NCBI GenBank assembly: GCA_002427015.1 | Contig: DIPE01000107.1 | Coordinates: forward strand, 242-18,372 | Direction: 5' to 3' | DNA: 18,131 bases | Origin: Firmicutes bacterium UBA5496 | Lineage (GTDB): Bacteria > Bacillota > Proteinivoracia > UBA4975 | Part shown: in pieces, positions 1 to 7,781 of the stretch | Layout of the letters: each line of letters begins with the position of its first letter | Position numbering within the stretch: position 1 is the first letter of the stretch | Notes under the pieces: model-generated | Databases searched by the model: none | Told to the model about the DNA's origin: nothing | Seen by the model: the letters and a program-made list of their open reading frames with translations, nothing else | Made by a program: the position numbers and the translations under genes

Positions 1-1806
1 GTCAAGGGCAGGGCAAATTATCTGTGCAAGCGCAAGTTTCGGGAGCTCCTGCAGCGGGGGGAGGATTTAATTGAGGACAAGGATTTGCCTAACCTGCAGG
101 CTATGATGGTTTGGGAAAAAACCACCCGGGACGGCACCAAATCAGATTTGGGTTTTAGCCCCGGCGGAGATTTGTGGGAATTGGTATGCTCGGAACCGGA
201 TGTTTGTCTGCGGGTCAACTGTCAGTTTTTTCGGGAGTGCTTTTTCCACAGCGCCAGGCGGGAGGCCCTGGATGCCCAAGTGCTTATAGTCAACCACAGC
301 TTGCTGTTTGCGGACATTGCCCTGCGCAGCAAAGGGGCAGATACTGGGGTGTTGCCGGAATACCACTGCATCGTCTTAGACGAGGCTCATAATGTTGAAA
401 GGGCTGCTACAGACTGGCTGGGCGGGCGGGTGACGAGACTGAGTTTTGCCCGGCTGCTGGCCCGCTTATACGCAGTCCGGGGGAATAAGTCACGGGGGCT
501 GCTGGTGGTCTTGACAAACAAATTGGCGGCTGCAGCAGAGCTCGATGCCCGCCTGGCCCGGGGGCTGCTGGAGACAATAAGGCAAGACTTGGTGCCTGAA
601 TGTATCCGCTTAGGCCAAGAGATAAACGGTTTTTTTACTGCTGCCGTCAATTTTCTCAGTTTGCAAGGGGAAAAGGAGATTAAACTGCGTTTGCCGGGAG
701 AATATGCTCACCACCCTGGCTGGCAGAAGCTAGTAGAACAGGCCCAAACCCTGTTTGTGGAGACGGGAAGGCTGGGGAAATTATTGGCGGCCTTTCGCAC
801 CCGCTTGGATTACTTGGGTCCCCAGGGCTTTGAGGTTGTGCTGCCCCAGGCCCTTGAAATGGATGGAATCCGGGCCAGGCTGGGGGGATTAGAGGCGGAT
901 CTGCAGGAAGCGCTTGTAGGCGAAGATGCTTCTTTGGTGCGCTGGGCGGAACTGGGAGCAACCCGTGGGGGAGCCAGAGCAGTATTTAATTACGCGCCCC
1001 TTTCGGTAAGCAAAATCATGAAAGAGAATCTGTGGGAGAAATTTCCTTCAGTAATTTTCACTTCGGCGACTTTGACGGTAAACAAAGAGTTTGAATATAT
1101 CCGGGAAAGGCTGGGTTTGGATGGAGCCTTTAAGGTCAGGGAATTGCAGTATGAATCCCCTTTCAATTACCAGCAGCAGGTGTTGCTGGGCATAGCTACT
1201 GACTTGCCTGAGCCGGCTGAACACGGATTTCAGGAAAAAATCATCCCCGCCATTGGGGAATCGCTGTTGGCTTCCCGGGGCAGGGGGCTGGTGCTCTTTA
1301 CCTCCTTTTATCTGCTAAACGCCACCGCTGCCGCTCTGGGCAAGGATTTGGCTGCCCAAGGAATTACCCTCCTTTGCCAGGGAGATCTGCCTCGGCACAG
1401 ACTGCTGGAAAAATTTCAGGCCGACACTCATTCAGTCTTGATGGCCACCGCTTCCTTTTGGGAAGGGGTGGATGTCCCCGGAGAAAGCCTGAGCAATCTA
1501 ATCTTGACCCGCTTGCCCTTTAATGTGCCTGATGAACCGGTATTTCAGGCCAGAATGGAAGAATTGCGCAGGCAGGGAAAAAACCCATTTTACTCATTCC
1601 AAATGCCCCAGGCAGTTTTGCGGTTCAAGCAGGGCTTCGGCCGCCTGATTCGCAACAAGCAGGACAGGGGCGTTGTCTTGGTCTTGGACAAGCGCATAGC
1701 AACCAAGGGATACGGACGCTGGTTCTTGGAATCGTTGCCCAGTTGTCCCATCCGCAGCGGTCCGGCCAGAGAAGTCCTGGCCTGGCAAAGAGAATTTCTG
1801 CAATAA
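1..1806 (+). CDS. dinG: DinG/XPD-family ATP-dependent DNA helicase, 5' end cut off by window edge
   Basis: The reading frame is open from base 1, so the N-terminus (Walker A and anything before it) lies outside the window. The visible 601 residues begin with KGRANYLC, typical of Fe-S superfamily 2 helicases. Cys9, Cys69, Cys74 and Cys80 are spaced like the four ligands of the 4Fe-4S cluster, with an extra Cys at 63. The DEAH box (VLDEAH) is at residues 125-130. The C-terminal helicase domain shows the SATLT motif, ATASFWEGVDVPGESL, and the motif VI arginines in QGFGRLIRN near the end. Family knowledge: 5'-3' DNA helicases that unwind D-loops, R-loops or damaged DNA. Some Firmicute DinG proteins carry an N-terminal exonuclease domain, which cannot be judged here. 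The gene converges on the downstream penicillin-binding protein gene with only 20 bases between the stop codons. No clear terminator hairpin is visible there. Confidence 0.9.
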   Translation, partial: VKGRANYLCKRKFRELLQRGEDLIEDKDLPNLQAMMVWEKTTRDGTKSDLGFSPGGDLWELVCSEPDVCLRVNCQFFRECFFHSARREALDAQVLIVNHSLLFADIALRSKGADTGVLPEYHCIVLDEAHNVERAATDWLGGRVTRLSFARLLARLYAVRGNKSRGLLVVLTNKLAAAAELDARLARGLLETIRQDLVPECIRLGQEINGFFTAAVNFLSLQGEKEIKLRLPGEYAHHPGWQKLVEQAQTLFVETGRLGKLLAAFRTRLDYLGPQGFEVVLPQALEMDGIRARLGGLEADLQEALVGEDASLVRWAELGATRGGARAVFNYAPLSVSKIMKENLWEKFPSVIFTSATLTVNKEFEYIRERLGLDGAFKVRELQYESPFNYQQQVLLGIATDLPEPAEHGFQEKIIPAIGESLLASRGRGLVLFTSFYLLNATAAALGKDLAAQGITLLCQGDLPRHRLLEKFQADTHSVLMATASFWEGVDVPGESLSNLILTRLPFNVPDEPVFQARMEELRRQGKNPFYSFQMPQAVLRFKQGFGRLIRNKQDRGVVLVLDKRIATKGYGRWFLESLPSCPIRSGPAREVLAWQREFLQ

Positions 1807-1826
1807 ATCTCCCTGCAGGAAGAGGA

Positions 1827-3974
1827 TTAGTCTGTCTCTTCTTCTTGCGGGGCCGGTTCCTCCTCATCTGTGGGCTCAGGGGAGGGGCCATGGAGCCAGC
1901 ACTGGAGATTGCGCATCCAGGCTGCCCTTGGCGCGCTTAGGCGCAGCTCCTGAGGGCAATAGGGGTTGGCGGGCAGGCCGGTGGACTGACAGATTTCAAT
2001 GGTGTCCCCGGCATGCTCCTGACAATATTCCCTGGGGGCTGTACCCGGCAGAAACAGTTCGCTAAAGGAATCAGGGCACAGATAGGTAGCCAGCTGCCCG
2101 GTTGCAGAGCATATTACGGCTTCTTCAATTCCCGGCGGCCGGGTAAAATCCGGCGGCGGCGATTCCCCGTAGTATCTGGCGGCAAAGTCCCGCCAGGCCG
2201 GGGCGGCCACCCCAGCGGCGCTGCCGATAAAGCTGGCTTCAGCAGGCGTGTCAAAACCGAAGAATGCAGTAGCCACCATGTCAGTGGTAAAACCTACAAA
2301 GACAGTATTTCTGTTGTCGCTGGTGCCGGTTTTCCCTGCCGCATAGGGGACCTGGTTGATGCCCAGAACCCCTTTAAGCATATGGGTGACAATATAGGCC
2401 AGCCGGGGATCCAATACAGGCTGCCTTTTGGGCCAGGCCTGGTAGATGACGGTTCCGTCTTTATCCCGCACTTCGGTTACAGTGTAGGGTTCAACGGAAT
2501 AGCCCCCATTGGCAAAAGGAGCATAGACCAGGGTCAAATTTAAAGGAGATGCAATGGGCCCTAAGGGCAGCTGCATATGGGCGGGGCTGCCGATATTGTT
2601 GTTGGCCAGGCGGGGGTTAAGCCTTGCAGTCATAGCCAGATATTTTTCCAGGCCCATTTCCACCCCAAGCCGCACTGCTGCTACATTGCAGGAAACCTCC
2701 AAGGCTTCCCGGATGCGCAGGGCCCGGTTGTGATATCTGTCCCCATAATCACTGGGCACATATGGGTTTGGTTTGCCCCCGGGGTTGGGAAAGGCCGTTT
2801 CGGCGCAGAGCAACGTGCTGGCGGCAGTATAGCCATTTTCCAGGGCAGTGGCGTATAAAACCCCTTTGAAAGATGAACCCAAATTGTACTTGGCGTCGGC
2901 CCGGGGATAGGTGCCTGTAAGTTCAAGGCTTTCCACCAGAGCCATAATGCCGCCGGTGGCGGGGTCAATGGCCACAAAAGCCCCCTGAATGTTGGGGTTT
3001 TGCTGTCGCAGGGCCTGACCTCTCTCTGCAATTACCTGCTCCGCTGCCGCCTGGGCAGGCAGGGAGAGAGTGGTATGGATAGTCAAGCCCTGATTATAGA
3101 TGAGATTGGTAATTTCTTTATCGCTCATTGCCGGATACAAATCTGCAAAAACTTTCCTTAGCTCTTTTTCTACCCGCAGGCGAAAATGGCTGGCGGTGGC
3201 CGCCTTTTCCTGAGGGGGGGCCGCAACCAGCACCTGAGCTTCAGCTTCCTCTCGCTGGGAGGCGCTGATATAACCTAGTTCTTCCATGCGGGCCAGCACC
3301 AGATTTCTGCGGGCATGGGCATTGTCCGGATGGTCCCGGAGAGAATATATCGCCGGAGCGTTGGGAATGCCTGCCAGCATCGCCGCTTCGGAAAGAGTCA
3401 CGTCCCCGGCGGATTTGCCGAAATAGTATTGGGCAGCTGCCTCTACGCCAAAGCGTCCATGGCCAAAATAAATTCTGTTTAGGTAGCGCTCAAGAATTTC
3501 TCTCTTGGTATAAGTGCGCTCGAGCTTTATGGCATAGACGGCCTCCTTGATTTTTTTCCCCAAGCTGCGGGCAGGGCCGCTGACTCCGAGAAAATACTCA
3601 TTTTCTGCCAGCTGCTGCGTAATTGTGCTTCCCCCCTCGACGACGCGCCCTTTGCGCAAATTATGCCAAAGGGCCCTGGCCAGGCCCCGTGGATCCAGGC
3701 CAAAATGTTGGTAAAACCTAGCATCCTCTATGGCTACTGTGGCGTCCAGGAGAAAGGGGGAGATTTCATCCAGGCTGACCACCTGCCGGATTTCGGAAGA
3801 ATATCTGCTCACTTGCCTGCCATCCCTGTCCAGGATAATGGAAGGTTCCTCCAGCTGCCTGTCCAGGTCGATGCTGTAGTAGGTATAAACAAAATATACG
3901 CCTCCGGCAACAAGGAGAATGAAGGGGATCAAGACAAAGAGAGTCAACAGTCTTCTGATTTTTCGCGGGCGCAA
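1827..3974 (-). CDS. Class A penicillin-binding protein (bifunctional glycosyltransferase/transpeptidase)
   Basis: Polymerises and cross-links peptidoglycan outside the membrane. Numbering is from a TTG at 3983. A basic N-terminus and one transmembrane helix (about residues 11-33) are followed by a GT51 glycosyltransferase domain: catalytic Glu86 in EDARFYQHFG, then EGGSTITQQL and the LERYLNRIYFG block. The transpeptidase domain carries SSFK (370-373), SCN (431-433) and KTGTS (551-555), i.e. SxxK, SxN and KTG. The tail after residue 600 has six cysteines (625, 636, 654, 665, 676, 695) and ends in an acidic, proline-rich stretch. Start choice: GGGAGGT directly abuts the TTG at 3983, which is too close, but lies 9 bases before a second in-frame TTG at 3974. 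I therefore prefer 3974 (715 aa); 3983 would give 718 aa. The gene is divergent from the polyamine operon. PBP1A versus another class A subtype cannot be decided. Confidence 0.9.
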   Translation of the reverse strand: MRPRKIRRLLTLFVLIPFILLVAGGVYFVYTYYSIDLDRQLEEPSIILDRDGRQVSRYSSEIRQVVSLDEISPFLLDATVAIEDARFYQHFGLDPRGLARALWHNLRKGRVVEGGSTITQQLAENEYFLGVSGPARSLGKKIKEAVYAIKLERTYTKREILERYLNRIYFGHGRFGVEAAAQYYFGKSAGDVTLSEAAMLAGIPNAPAIYSLRDHPDNAHARRNLVLARMEELGYISASQREEAEAQVLVAAPPQEKAATASHFRLRVEKELRKVFADLYPAMSDKEITNLIYNQGLTIHTTLSLPAQAAAEQVIAERGQALRQQNPNIQGAFVAIDPATGGIMALVESLELTGTYPRADAKYNLGSSFKGVLYATALENGYTAASTLLCAETAFPNPGGKPNPYVPSDYGDRYHNRALRIREALEVSCNVAAVRLGVEMGLEKYLAMTARLNPRLANNNIGSPAHMQLPLGPIASPLNLTLVYAPFANGGYSVEPYTVTEVRDKDGTVIYQAWPKRQPVLDPRLAYIVTHMLKGVLGINQVPYAAGKTGTSDNRNTVFVGFTTDMVATAFFGFDTPAEASFIGSAAGVAAPAWRDFAARYYGESPPPDFTRPPGIEEAVICSATGQLATYLCPDSFSELFLPGTAPREYCQEHAGDTIEICQSTGLPANPYCPQELRLSAPRAAWMRNLQCWLHGPSPEPTDEEEPAPQEEETD

Positions 3975-4095
3975 AAATACCAAACCTCCCAGTGCAGGCC
4001 TGTATTTAGTATTCCGAAATCCGGAAAAGATATAAAGGGAACCCGGCGGTTTTTCCCTATGCTATAATTAATTGCCGGAACTGTTGAATCTATAG

Positions 4096-4123
4096 TTTAC
4101 TCTTGCGCAGATTTTGGTATAAT
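4096..4123 (+). promoter_or_regulatory. Extended -10 sigma-A-type promoter for pdaD-speE-speB
   Basis: A perfect TATAAT at 4118-4123 is preceded by TGG, giving the extended -10 form TGnTATAAT. TTTACT at 4096-4101 can serve as a -35 with a 16-base spacer. Transcription would start near 4130, and the AAGGAGG ribosome site at 4142-4148 sits just before the pdaD ATG. Seen in sequence; promoter activity is inferred. The rest of the 3975-4154 intergenic region is AT-rich. It must also hold the divergent promoter of the penicillin-binding protein gene, for which I see no strong match. Confidence 0.65.
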
Positions 4124-4154
4124 TATGCTCTAGTTTTTAATAAGGAGGCTAAAA

Positions 4155-4613
4155 ATGTTACCAACACCAAAAAAGTTTAAGATAGTTGCCGCCAGCGCTG
4201 AAGGGGAGACTCTGCTGAACTCCTTTGACAACGCCCTTTTGCAGTCGGGAATAGGCAATGTCAATTTGCTGAGAATCAGCAGCATTTTGCCCCCGGAATC
4301 GATTTATGTTCCTGACTTGGTCCTGCCCCCGGGATCCCTGGTGCCCACTGCTTACGGGTATGTAATCAGCGAGAAAAAAGGGGAAAAAATAGCCGCCTGC
4401 ATAGGCATTGGCTTTAGCGAAAATTCCTTTGGGGTAATTATGGAATATGCTGCCAAGGGGACCAAGGAAGAGGCGGAAGAGGCAATCCGCCAGATGCTGC
4501 GCAATGCTTTTGCCACCAGAGGTCTTGCCCTCAAGGATATGAAACTGGCTTCTACCGAACATGTGGTGGACAGAATCGGCTGCGCCTTTGCCGGTGTAGC
4601 CCTGTGGTACTAG
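4155..4613 (+). CDS. pdaD: Pyruvoyl-dependent arginine decarboxylase
   Basis: Converts L-arginine to agmatine and CO2, the first step of polyamine synthesis from arginine. At 152 aa it is a usual length for the family. The proenzyme self-cleaves between two serines to create the pyruvoyl cofactor; the motif here is LLRISSILPP with the expected cleavage between Ser42 and Ser43. Other family hallmarks are the LPPGSLVPTAYG segment, the acidic EEAEEAIRQM helix and the C-terminal GCAFAGVALWY. The ATG follows AAGGAGG by 6 bases, an excellent ribosome site. First gene of the pdaD-speE-speB operon, 12 bases before speE. Confident, because motif, length and neighbours agree. Confidence 0.94.
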   Translation: MLPTPKKFKIVAASAEGETLLNSFDNALLQSGIGNVNLLRISSILPPESIYVPDLVLPPGSLVPTAYGYVISEKKGEKIAACIGIGFSENSFGVIMEYAAKGTKEEAEEAIRQMLRNAFATRGLALKDMKLASTEHVVDRIGCAFAGVALWY

Positions 4614-4625
4614 GAGGGGAAAAAT

Positions 4626-5459
4626 ATGGAACTTTGGTATACAGAAGAGCAGACTTCCAGCTTAAGATTTTCCTGCAAAGTCAAAGAAACTTTGGCAACT
4701 GCCCAGACCCCCTATCAGCACTTGGCCATAATTGATACCGAAGCCTTCGGCCCCATGCTTGTCCTGGACGGCATGGTCATGACAACCATTGCCGATGAGT
4801 TTGTCTATCATGAAATGATCAGCCACCCGGCTCTTTTCACCCATCCCTGTCCCAGAAAAGTCGCTGTAATCGGCGGCGGCGATGGGGGGGCCATTCGGGA
4901 AGTTTTGAAACATCCTCAGGTGGAAAAAGCGATTCTTGCTGAGATTGATGGCGAAGTAATTGCCCAATCCCGGAAATTTTTGCCGGAAATCGCCGGCGCC
5001 TTAGCTGACCCCAAAGTCGAAATTCACGTTGGCGACGGCTTTGCTTACCTCAAGGAGCATAAGGGCGAATTTGACGTGGTCCTGGTGGATTCAACCGAGC
5101 CCGTGGGACCAGCCGTTGCCCTTTTCTCAGGGGATTTTTATGCGACTGTTTGCGCCGCCCTGAAACCAGAGGGCTTAATGGTTGCCCAGACGGAATCACC
5201 TTTTTACAACCAAGAGATTTTAGCGGGAGCATATAAGGGGCTACAGGCGGTATTCCCCAAGGTAAGGACCTATTTGGCCAGTATACCCACTTATCCCAGC
5301 GGCCTGTGGAGCTTTACCCTGGCTTCCAAAGAATATGACCCCTTGGTCAATCAGCGCCAGCCCCATGCAGGTTTTGTCAGCAAATACTATACTCCTGAAC
5401 TGCACCGCAGCTGTTTTGTCTTGCCCAAGTTTGTCCAGGAACTTTTGAGCAGGCCATAA
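4626..5459 (+). CDS. speE: Spermidine synthase (aminopropyltransferase)
   Basis: Transfers an aminopropyl group from decarboxylated SAM to putrescine, giving spermidine and methylthioadenosine. The 277 aa agree with bacterial SpeE. Visible motifs: the N-terminal beta-strand domain, YHEMISHPAL (61-70), the SAM-type nucleotide loop VIGGGDGGAIREV (81-93), the acidic residue in LAEIDGE, and the active-site VDSTEPVGPA with Asp155. The ATG is preceded by AGGAGGGG. The stop codon overlaps the speB start by one base (TAATG), implying translational coupling. Substrate preference cannot be read from sequence; agmatine aminopropyltransferases are close relatives, so putrescine use is the default rather than proven. 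Confidence 0.92.
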   Translation: MELWYTEEQTSSLRFSCKVKETLATAQTPYQHLAIIDTEAFGPMLVLDGMVMTTIADEFVYHEMISHPALFTHPCPRKVAVIGGGDGGAIREVLKHPQVEKAILAEIDGEVIAQSRKFLPEIAGALADPKVEIHVGDGFAYLKEHKGEFDVVLVDSTEPVGPAVALFSGDFYATVCAALKPEGLMVAQTESPFYNQEILAGAYKGLQAVFPKVRTYLASIPTYPSGLWSFTLASKEYDPLVNQRQPHAGFVSKYYTPELHRSCFVLPKFVQELLSRP

Positions 5460-6322
5460 TGGATTGGGGCAAAGACAGTTTTAGGGGACAGCACTTTTTC
5501 TGCGCTGGCGACAATCCCCAGGCGGCAAACGTAATCTTAGGGGCGCCCATGGACTTTACCGCCAGTTTTCGGCCGGGCTCAAGATTCGGGCCCGAGGCCC
5601 TGCGGCAAATGTCATACAATCTGGAGGATTATAGCCTGCAGCTGGAAAAGAGCCTTGGGGACTTAGATTTTTATGATGCCGGCGACCTGCTGCTGCCCAT
5701 TGGCAATGTCCCCCGCTCTCTGGACATAATTGAAGAAGCTGTGGAGCAGCTGCTGGCGGCTGGGCAGCGCCCCTTTATCATGGGCGGCGACCATCTGGTT
5801 ACTCTTCCCTGCCTGCGCGCCTTTTCCCGGCATTTTCCCGGGCTTACCCTGGTGCATATTGACGCTCATGCGGATTTGCGGGAGGAATGGCTGGGGGAAA
5901 CCCTTTCCCATGCCACTGTGGTGGGCGCTGCCGCCAGGACTCTGCCCCTGGGGGAAATATGGCAGTTTGCCATTCGTTCTGCCACCAGGGAGGAGCACCA
6001 GTATGCCAGCCAGCGCACACGCCTTTTTGCTTTTGACTTTCTGCAGCCTCTCTCCCAGGTAATCCACGAGCTAGCGGGACCGCTTTATATTACTCTGGAT
6101 CTGGACGCTTTGGATCCAGCCTACGCTCCAGGAACCGGCACTCCTGAGGCCGGCGGCATCAGCCCCCGGGAATTGCTGGCCGGCCTGCAGCTGTTGGGTC
6201 AGTGCAATGTTATTGGCTTTGATTTGGTGGAATTGGCGCCCATTGATCATTCTGATATTTCCGCCGCCCTGGGGGCCAAGATTATGCGGGAGGCTCTATT
6301 GCTCTTTGGCAAGCAACCATAA
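5459..6322 (+). CDS. speB: Agmatinase (ureohydrolase family)
   Basis: Hydrolyses agmatine to putrescine and urea with a binuclear manganese centre. The 287 aa have the full ureohydrolase metal set: His112 in GGDH, Asp135, His137 and Asp139 in HIDAHAD, and Asp214 and Asp216 in DLDALDP. PGTGTPEAGG (225-233) and the C-terminal FDLVELAP are also typical. The ATG overlaps the speE stop (TAATG); there is no strong ribosome site of its own, so translation probably depends on speE. The neighbours PdaD and SpeE favour agmatinase over arginase or formiminoglutamase. It may instead hydrolyse N1-aminopropylagmatine if SpeE acts first on agmatine. Confidence 0.9.
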   Translation: MDWGKDSFRGQHFFCAGDNPQAANVILGAPMDFTASFRPGSRFGPEALRQMSYNLEDYSLQLEKSLGDLDFYDAGDLLLPIGNVPRSLDIIEEAVEQLLAAGQRPFIMGGDHLVTLPCLRAFSRHFPGLTLVHIDAHADLREEWLGETLSHATVVGAAARTLPLGEIWQFAIRSATREEHQYASQRTRLFAFDFLQPLSQVIHELAGPLYITLDLDALDPAYAPGTGTPEAGGISPRELLAGLQLLGQCNVIGFDLVELAPIDHSDISAALGAKIMREALLLFGKQP

Positions 6323-6335
6323 GGTTGCTTTTCTT
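6311..6335 (+). terminator. Rho-independent terminator overlapping the speB stop codon
   Basis: A perfect 8-bp stem, AAGCAACC (6311-6318) with GGTTGCTT (6323-6330), closes on the 4-base loop ATAA and is followed by TTCTT, so the tract reads TTTTCTT. The speB stop codon TAA (6320-6322) forms most of the loop. It most likely ends the polyamine operon and separates it from the regulator gene that follows. Confidence 0.8.
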
Positions 6336-6393
6336 CCGCCGCCAATGCCCGTTATTGAGCAAAGGGGCGCAAAAAATTCTGCGGAGGGGTAAA

Positions 6394-7761
6394 ATGCAAC
6401 TGGAACATGCTTTGCTTGAGGTGGTGCTTAGTCACAGCAATGAAGGCATACACATGGTGGACACCTCTGGGATAACCAAGTACTATAATGCTGCGGCGGC
6501 AACCATGGATGGACTGGAGCCCTCAGAGGTGCTGGGCAAACATGTGCTGGAAGTATTCCCTTCCCTGGACAAGGGGACCAGCACCCTGCTCCAGGTGGCC
6601 CGCACCGGCAAGCCCATTGTCAATCAGCAACAAGTTTATACCAATGTCAAGGGTGTGGAAATTTCCACTGTCAACACGACCTTGCCCATTTTCGGGCCGG
6701 CGGGCAATCTCCTGGGCGCGGTGGAGGTGGCCCGGGATATTTCCGGGATTCGCAAGCTGGCGGAACAGGTTATTGACCTGCGCCGGCGGCTGCACAGCGA
6801 AGACCCCGCGGCCAAAGGCGAACAAGGCGCGGTCTATCATTTTAGCGATATCATCGGCGAGAGCGCTTCTCTACGGGAAGTGCTGGCCCGGGGAGCCCTG
6901 GCCGCCCATAATGATTCCCCGGTGATGGTAATAGGGGAGACAGGAACAGGCAAAGAGTTGCTGGTTCAGTCCATTCATAATGAGAGTTTGCGCCGCCTCC
7001 GACCATTTATTGCCCAAAACTGCGCCGCCCTGCCGGAAGGACTGCTGGATGCTATATTATTTGGCAGCGTCAAAGGCAGCTTTACCGGCGCCCAGGACCG
7101 GCCTGGCTTGTTTGAACTGGCCAACGGCGGCACCTTGTTTCTCGATGAACTCAATGCCATGCCCTATCAGCTCCAGGCCAAGCTGCTGCGGGTGCTGGAG
7201 ACAGGAGAGCTGCGCCGGCTGGGGGATGTGCGGACAAGAAAGGTAGATGTGAGAATAATCGCTGCCATGTCGGCGGATCCCCGCCAGGCCCTGCGCCCGG
7301 ATTTATTTTACCGGCTGAATGTAGTTGTCCTGATGCTGCCTCCCCTGCGGGAGCGCAAGACCGATATTCCTCTGCTGTGCAGGCATTTTATTTCCCGGTT
7401 TAACTCGCGTCTTGCCACTAGGGTCCGGGGCGTGACTCCAGAGGCTGCAAAAATGCTGGCTGCCTGGCATTGGCCAGGGAATATCCGGGAATTGTCCAAT
7501 TGCATTGAGAGCTGCTTAAACTTTCGCAGCCAGGGAATGATTGGGCCTGAGGACTTGCCAGAGCATTTCCACCAGCCCAGGGGCGGGCAAAAATTGCGTC
7601 CGGAACTGGAGAAGCTGGAAAGAGACATGATTTTCAGGGCAATGAGAATGACTGACAACAATGCCAGCAAAGCAGCAAATATACTTGGCATCCCCAGGCA
7701 GACTCTGCAGCGCAAGCTGCAAAGACATAAGTGGCATGAAATTTGCAATAGAGAAGGGTAA
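6394..7761 (+). CDS. Sigma-54-dependent transcriptional activator (PAS - AAA+ - Fis HTH), likely regulator of lysine fermentation
   Basis: 455 aa from the ATG at 6394, which has GGAGGGG just upstream. The frame is open back to a TTG at 6325, but that start has no ribosome site and would fall in the speB terminator. Domains: PAS sensor (about 8-115), then AAA+ (about 150-375) with Walker A GETGTGKE (181-188), the sigma-54 contact loop as GSFTGA (228-233; usual form GAFTGA), and Walker B GTLFLDEL. LRERKTDIPLL and WPGNIREL follow. A Fis-type helix-turn-helix lies at about 421-442 (NNASKAANILGIPRQTLQRK). The GSVKG...DRPGLFELANGGTLFLDE stretch resembles RocR-type amino-acid catabolism activators. 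Since a -24/-12 promoter for kdd lies in its own 3' end, I infer that it activates the lysine operon. What the PAS domain senses is unknown. Confidence 0.9.
   Translation: MQLEHALLEVVLSHSNEGIHMVDTSGITKYYNAAAATMDGLEPSEVLGKHVLEVFPSLDKGTSTLLQVARTGKPIVNQQQVYTNVKGVEISTVNTTLPIFGPAGNLLGAVEVARDISGIRKLAEQVIDLRRRLHSEDPAAKGEQGAVYHFSDIIGESASLREVLARGALAAHNDSPVMVIGETGTGKELLVQSIHNESLRRLRPFIAQNCAALPEGLLDAILFGSVKGSFTGAQDRPGLFELANGGTLFLDELNAMPYQLQAKLLRVLETGELRRLGDVRTRKVDVRIIAAMSADPRQALRPDLFYRLNVVVLMLPPLRERKTDIPLLCRHFISRFNSRLATRVRGVTPEAAKMLAAWHWPGNIRELSNCIESCLNFRSQGMIGPEDLPEHFHQPRGGQKLRPELEKLERDMIFRAMRMTDNNASKAANILGIPRQTLQRKLQRHKWHEICNREG
7706..7721. repeat. Short inverted repeat upstream of the sigma-54 promoter
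   Basis: TGCAGC (7706-7711) and GCTGCA (7716-7721) form a perfect 6-bp inverted repeat around GCAA, within the regulator's HTH codons. It is only about 10 bases from the -24 element, closer than a usual activator site, so an enhancer role is doubtful. Confidence 0.25.
7732..7747 (+). promoter_or_regulatory. Sigma-54 (-24/-12) promoter for kdd-kamABCDE, inside the regulator's coding end
   Basis: TGGCATGAAATTTGCA matches the sigma-54 consensus TGGCACGRNNNTTGCW at every defined position except one (T for C). The GG (7733-7734) and GC (7745-7746) have the required 10-base separation. Predicted start near 7758, with GGAGGG at 7770-7775 and the kdd ATG at 7782. The element covers codons Trp447 to Cys451 of the regulator. 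Seen directly; function is inferred from the match and from the adjacent sigma-54 activator gene. Confidence 0.85.
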
Positions 7762-7781
7762 ATAAAATAGGAGGGATATTT

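Noticed and set aside
6325..6393. Upstream TTG start for the sigma-54 activator, adding 23 residues
   Set aside because: The extension begins inside the speB terminator, has no ribosome site and encodes an unconvincing arginine-rich leader. The ATG at 6394 has GGAGGGG.
7661..7691. ATGCCA / TGGCAT inverted repeat (20-base spacer) as activator binding site
   Set aside because: Only 6 bp per arm with a long spacer inside HTH codons. Too weak to call an upstream activating sequence without comparative data.
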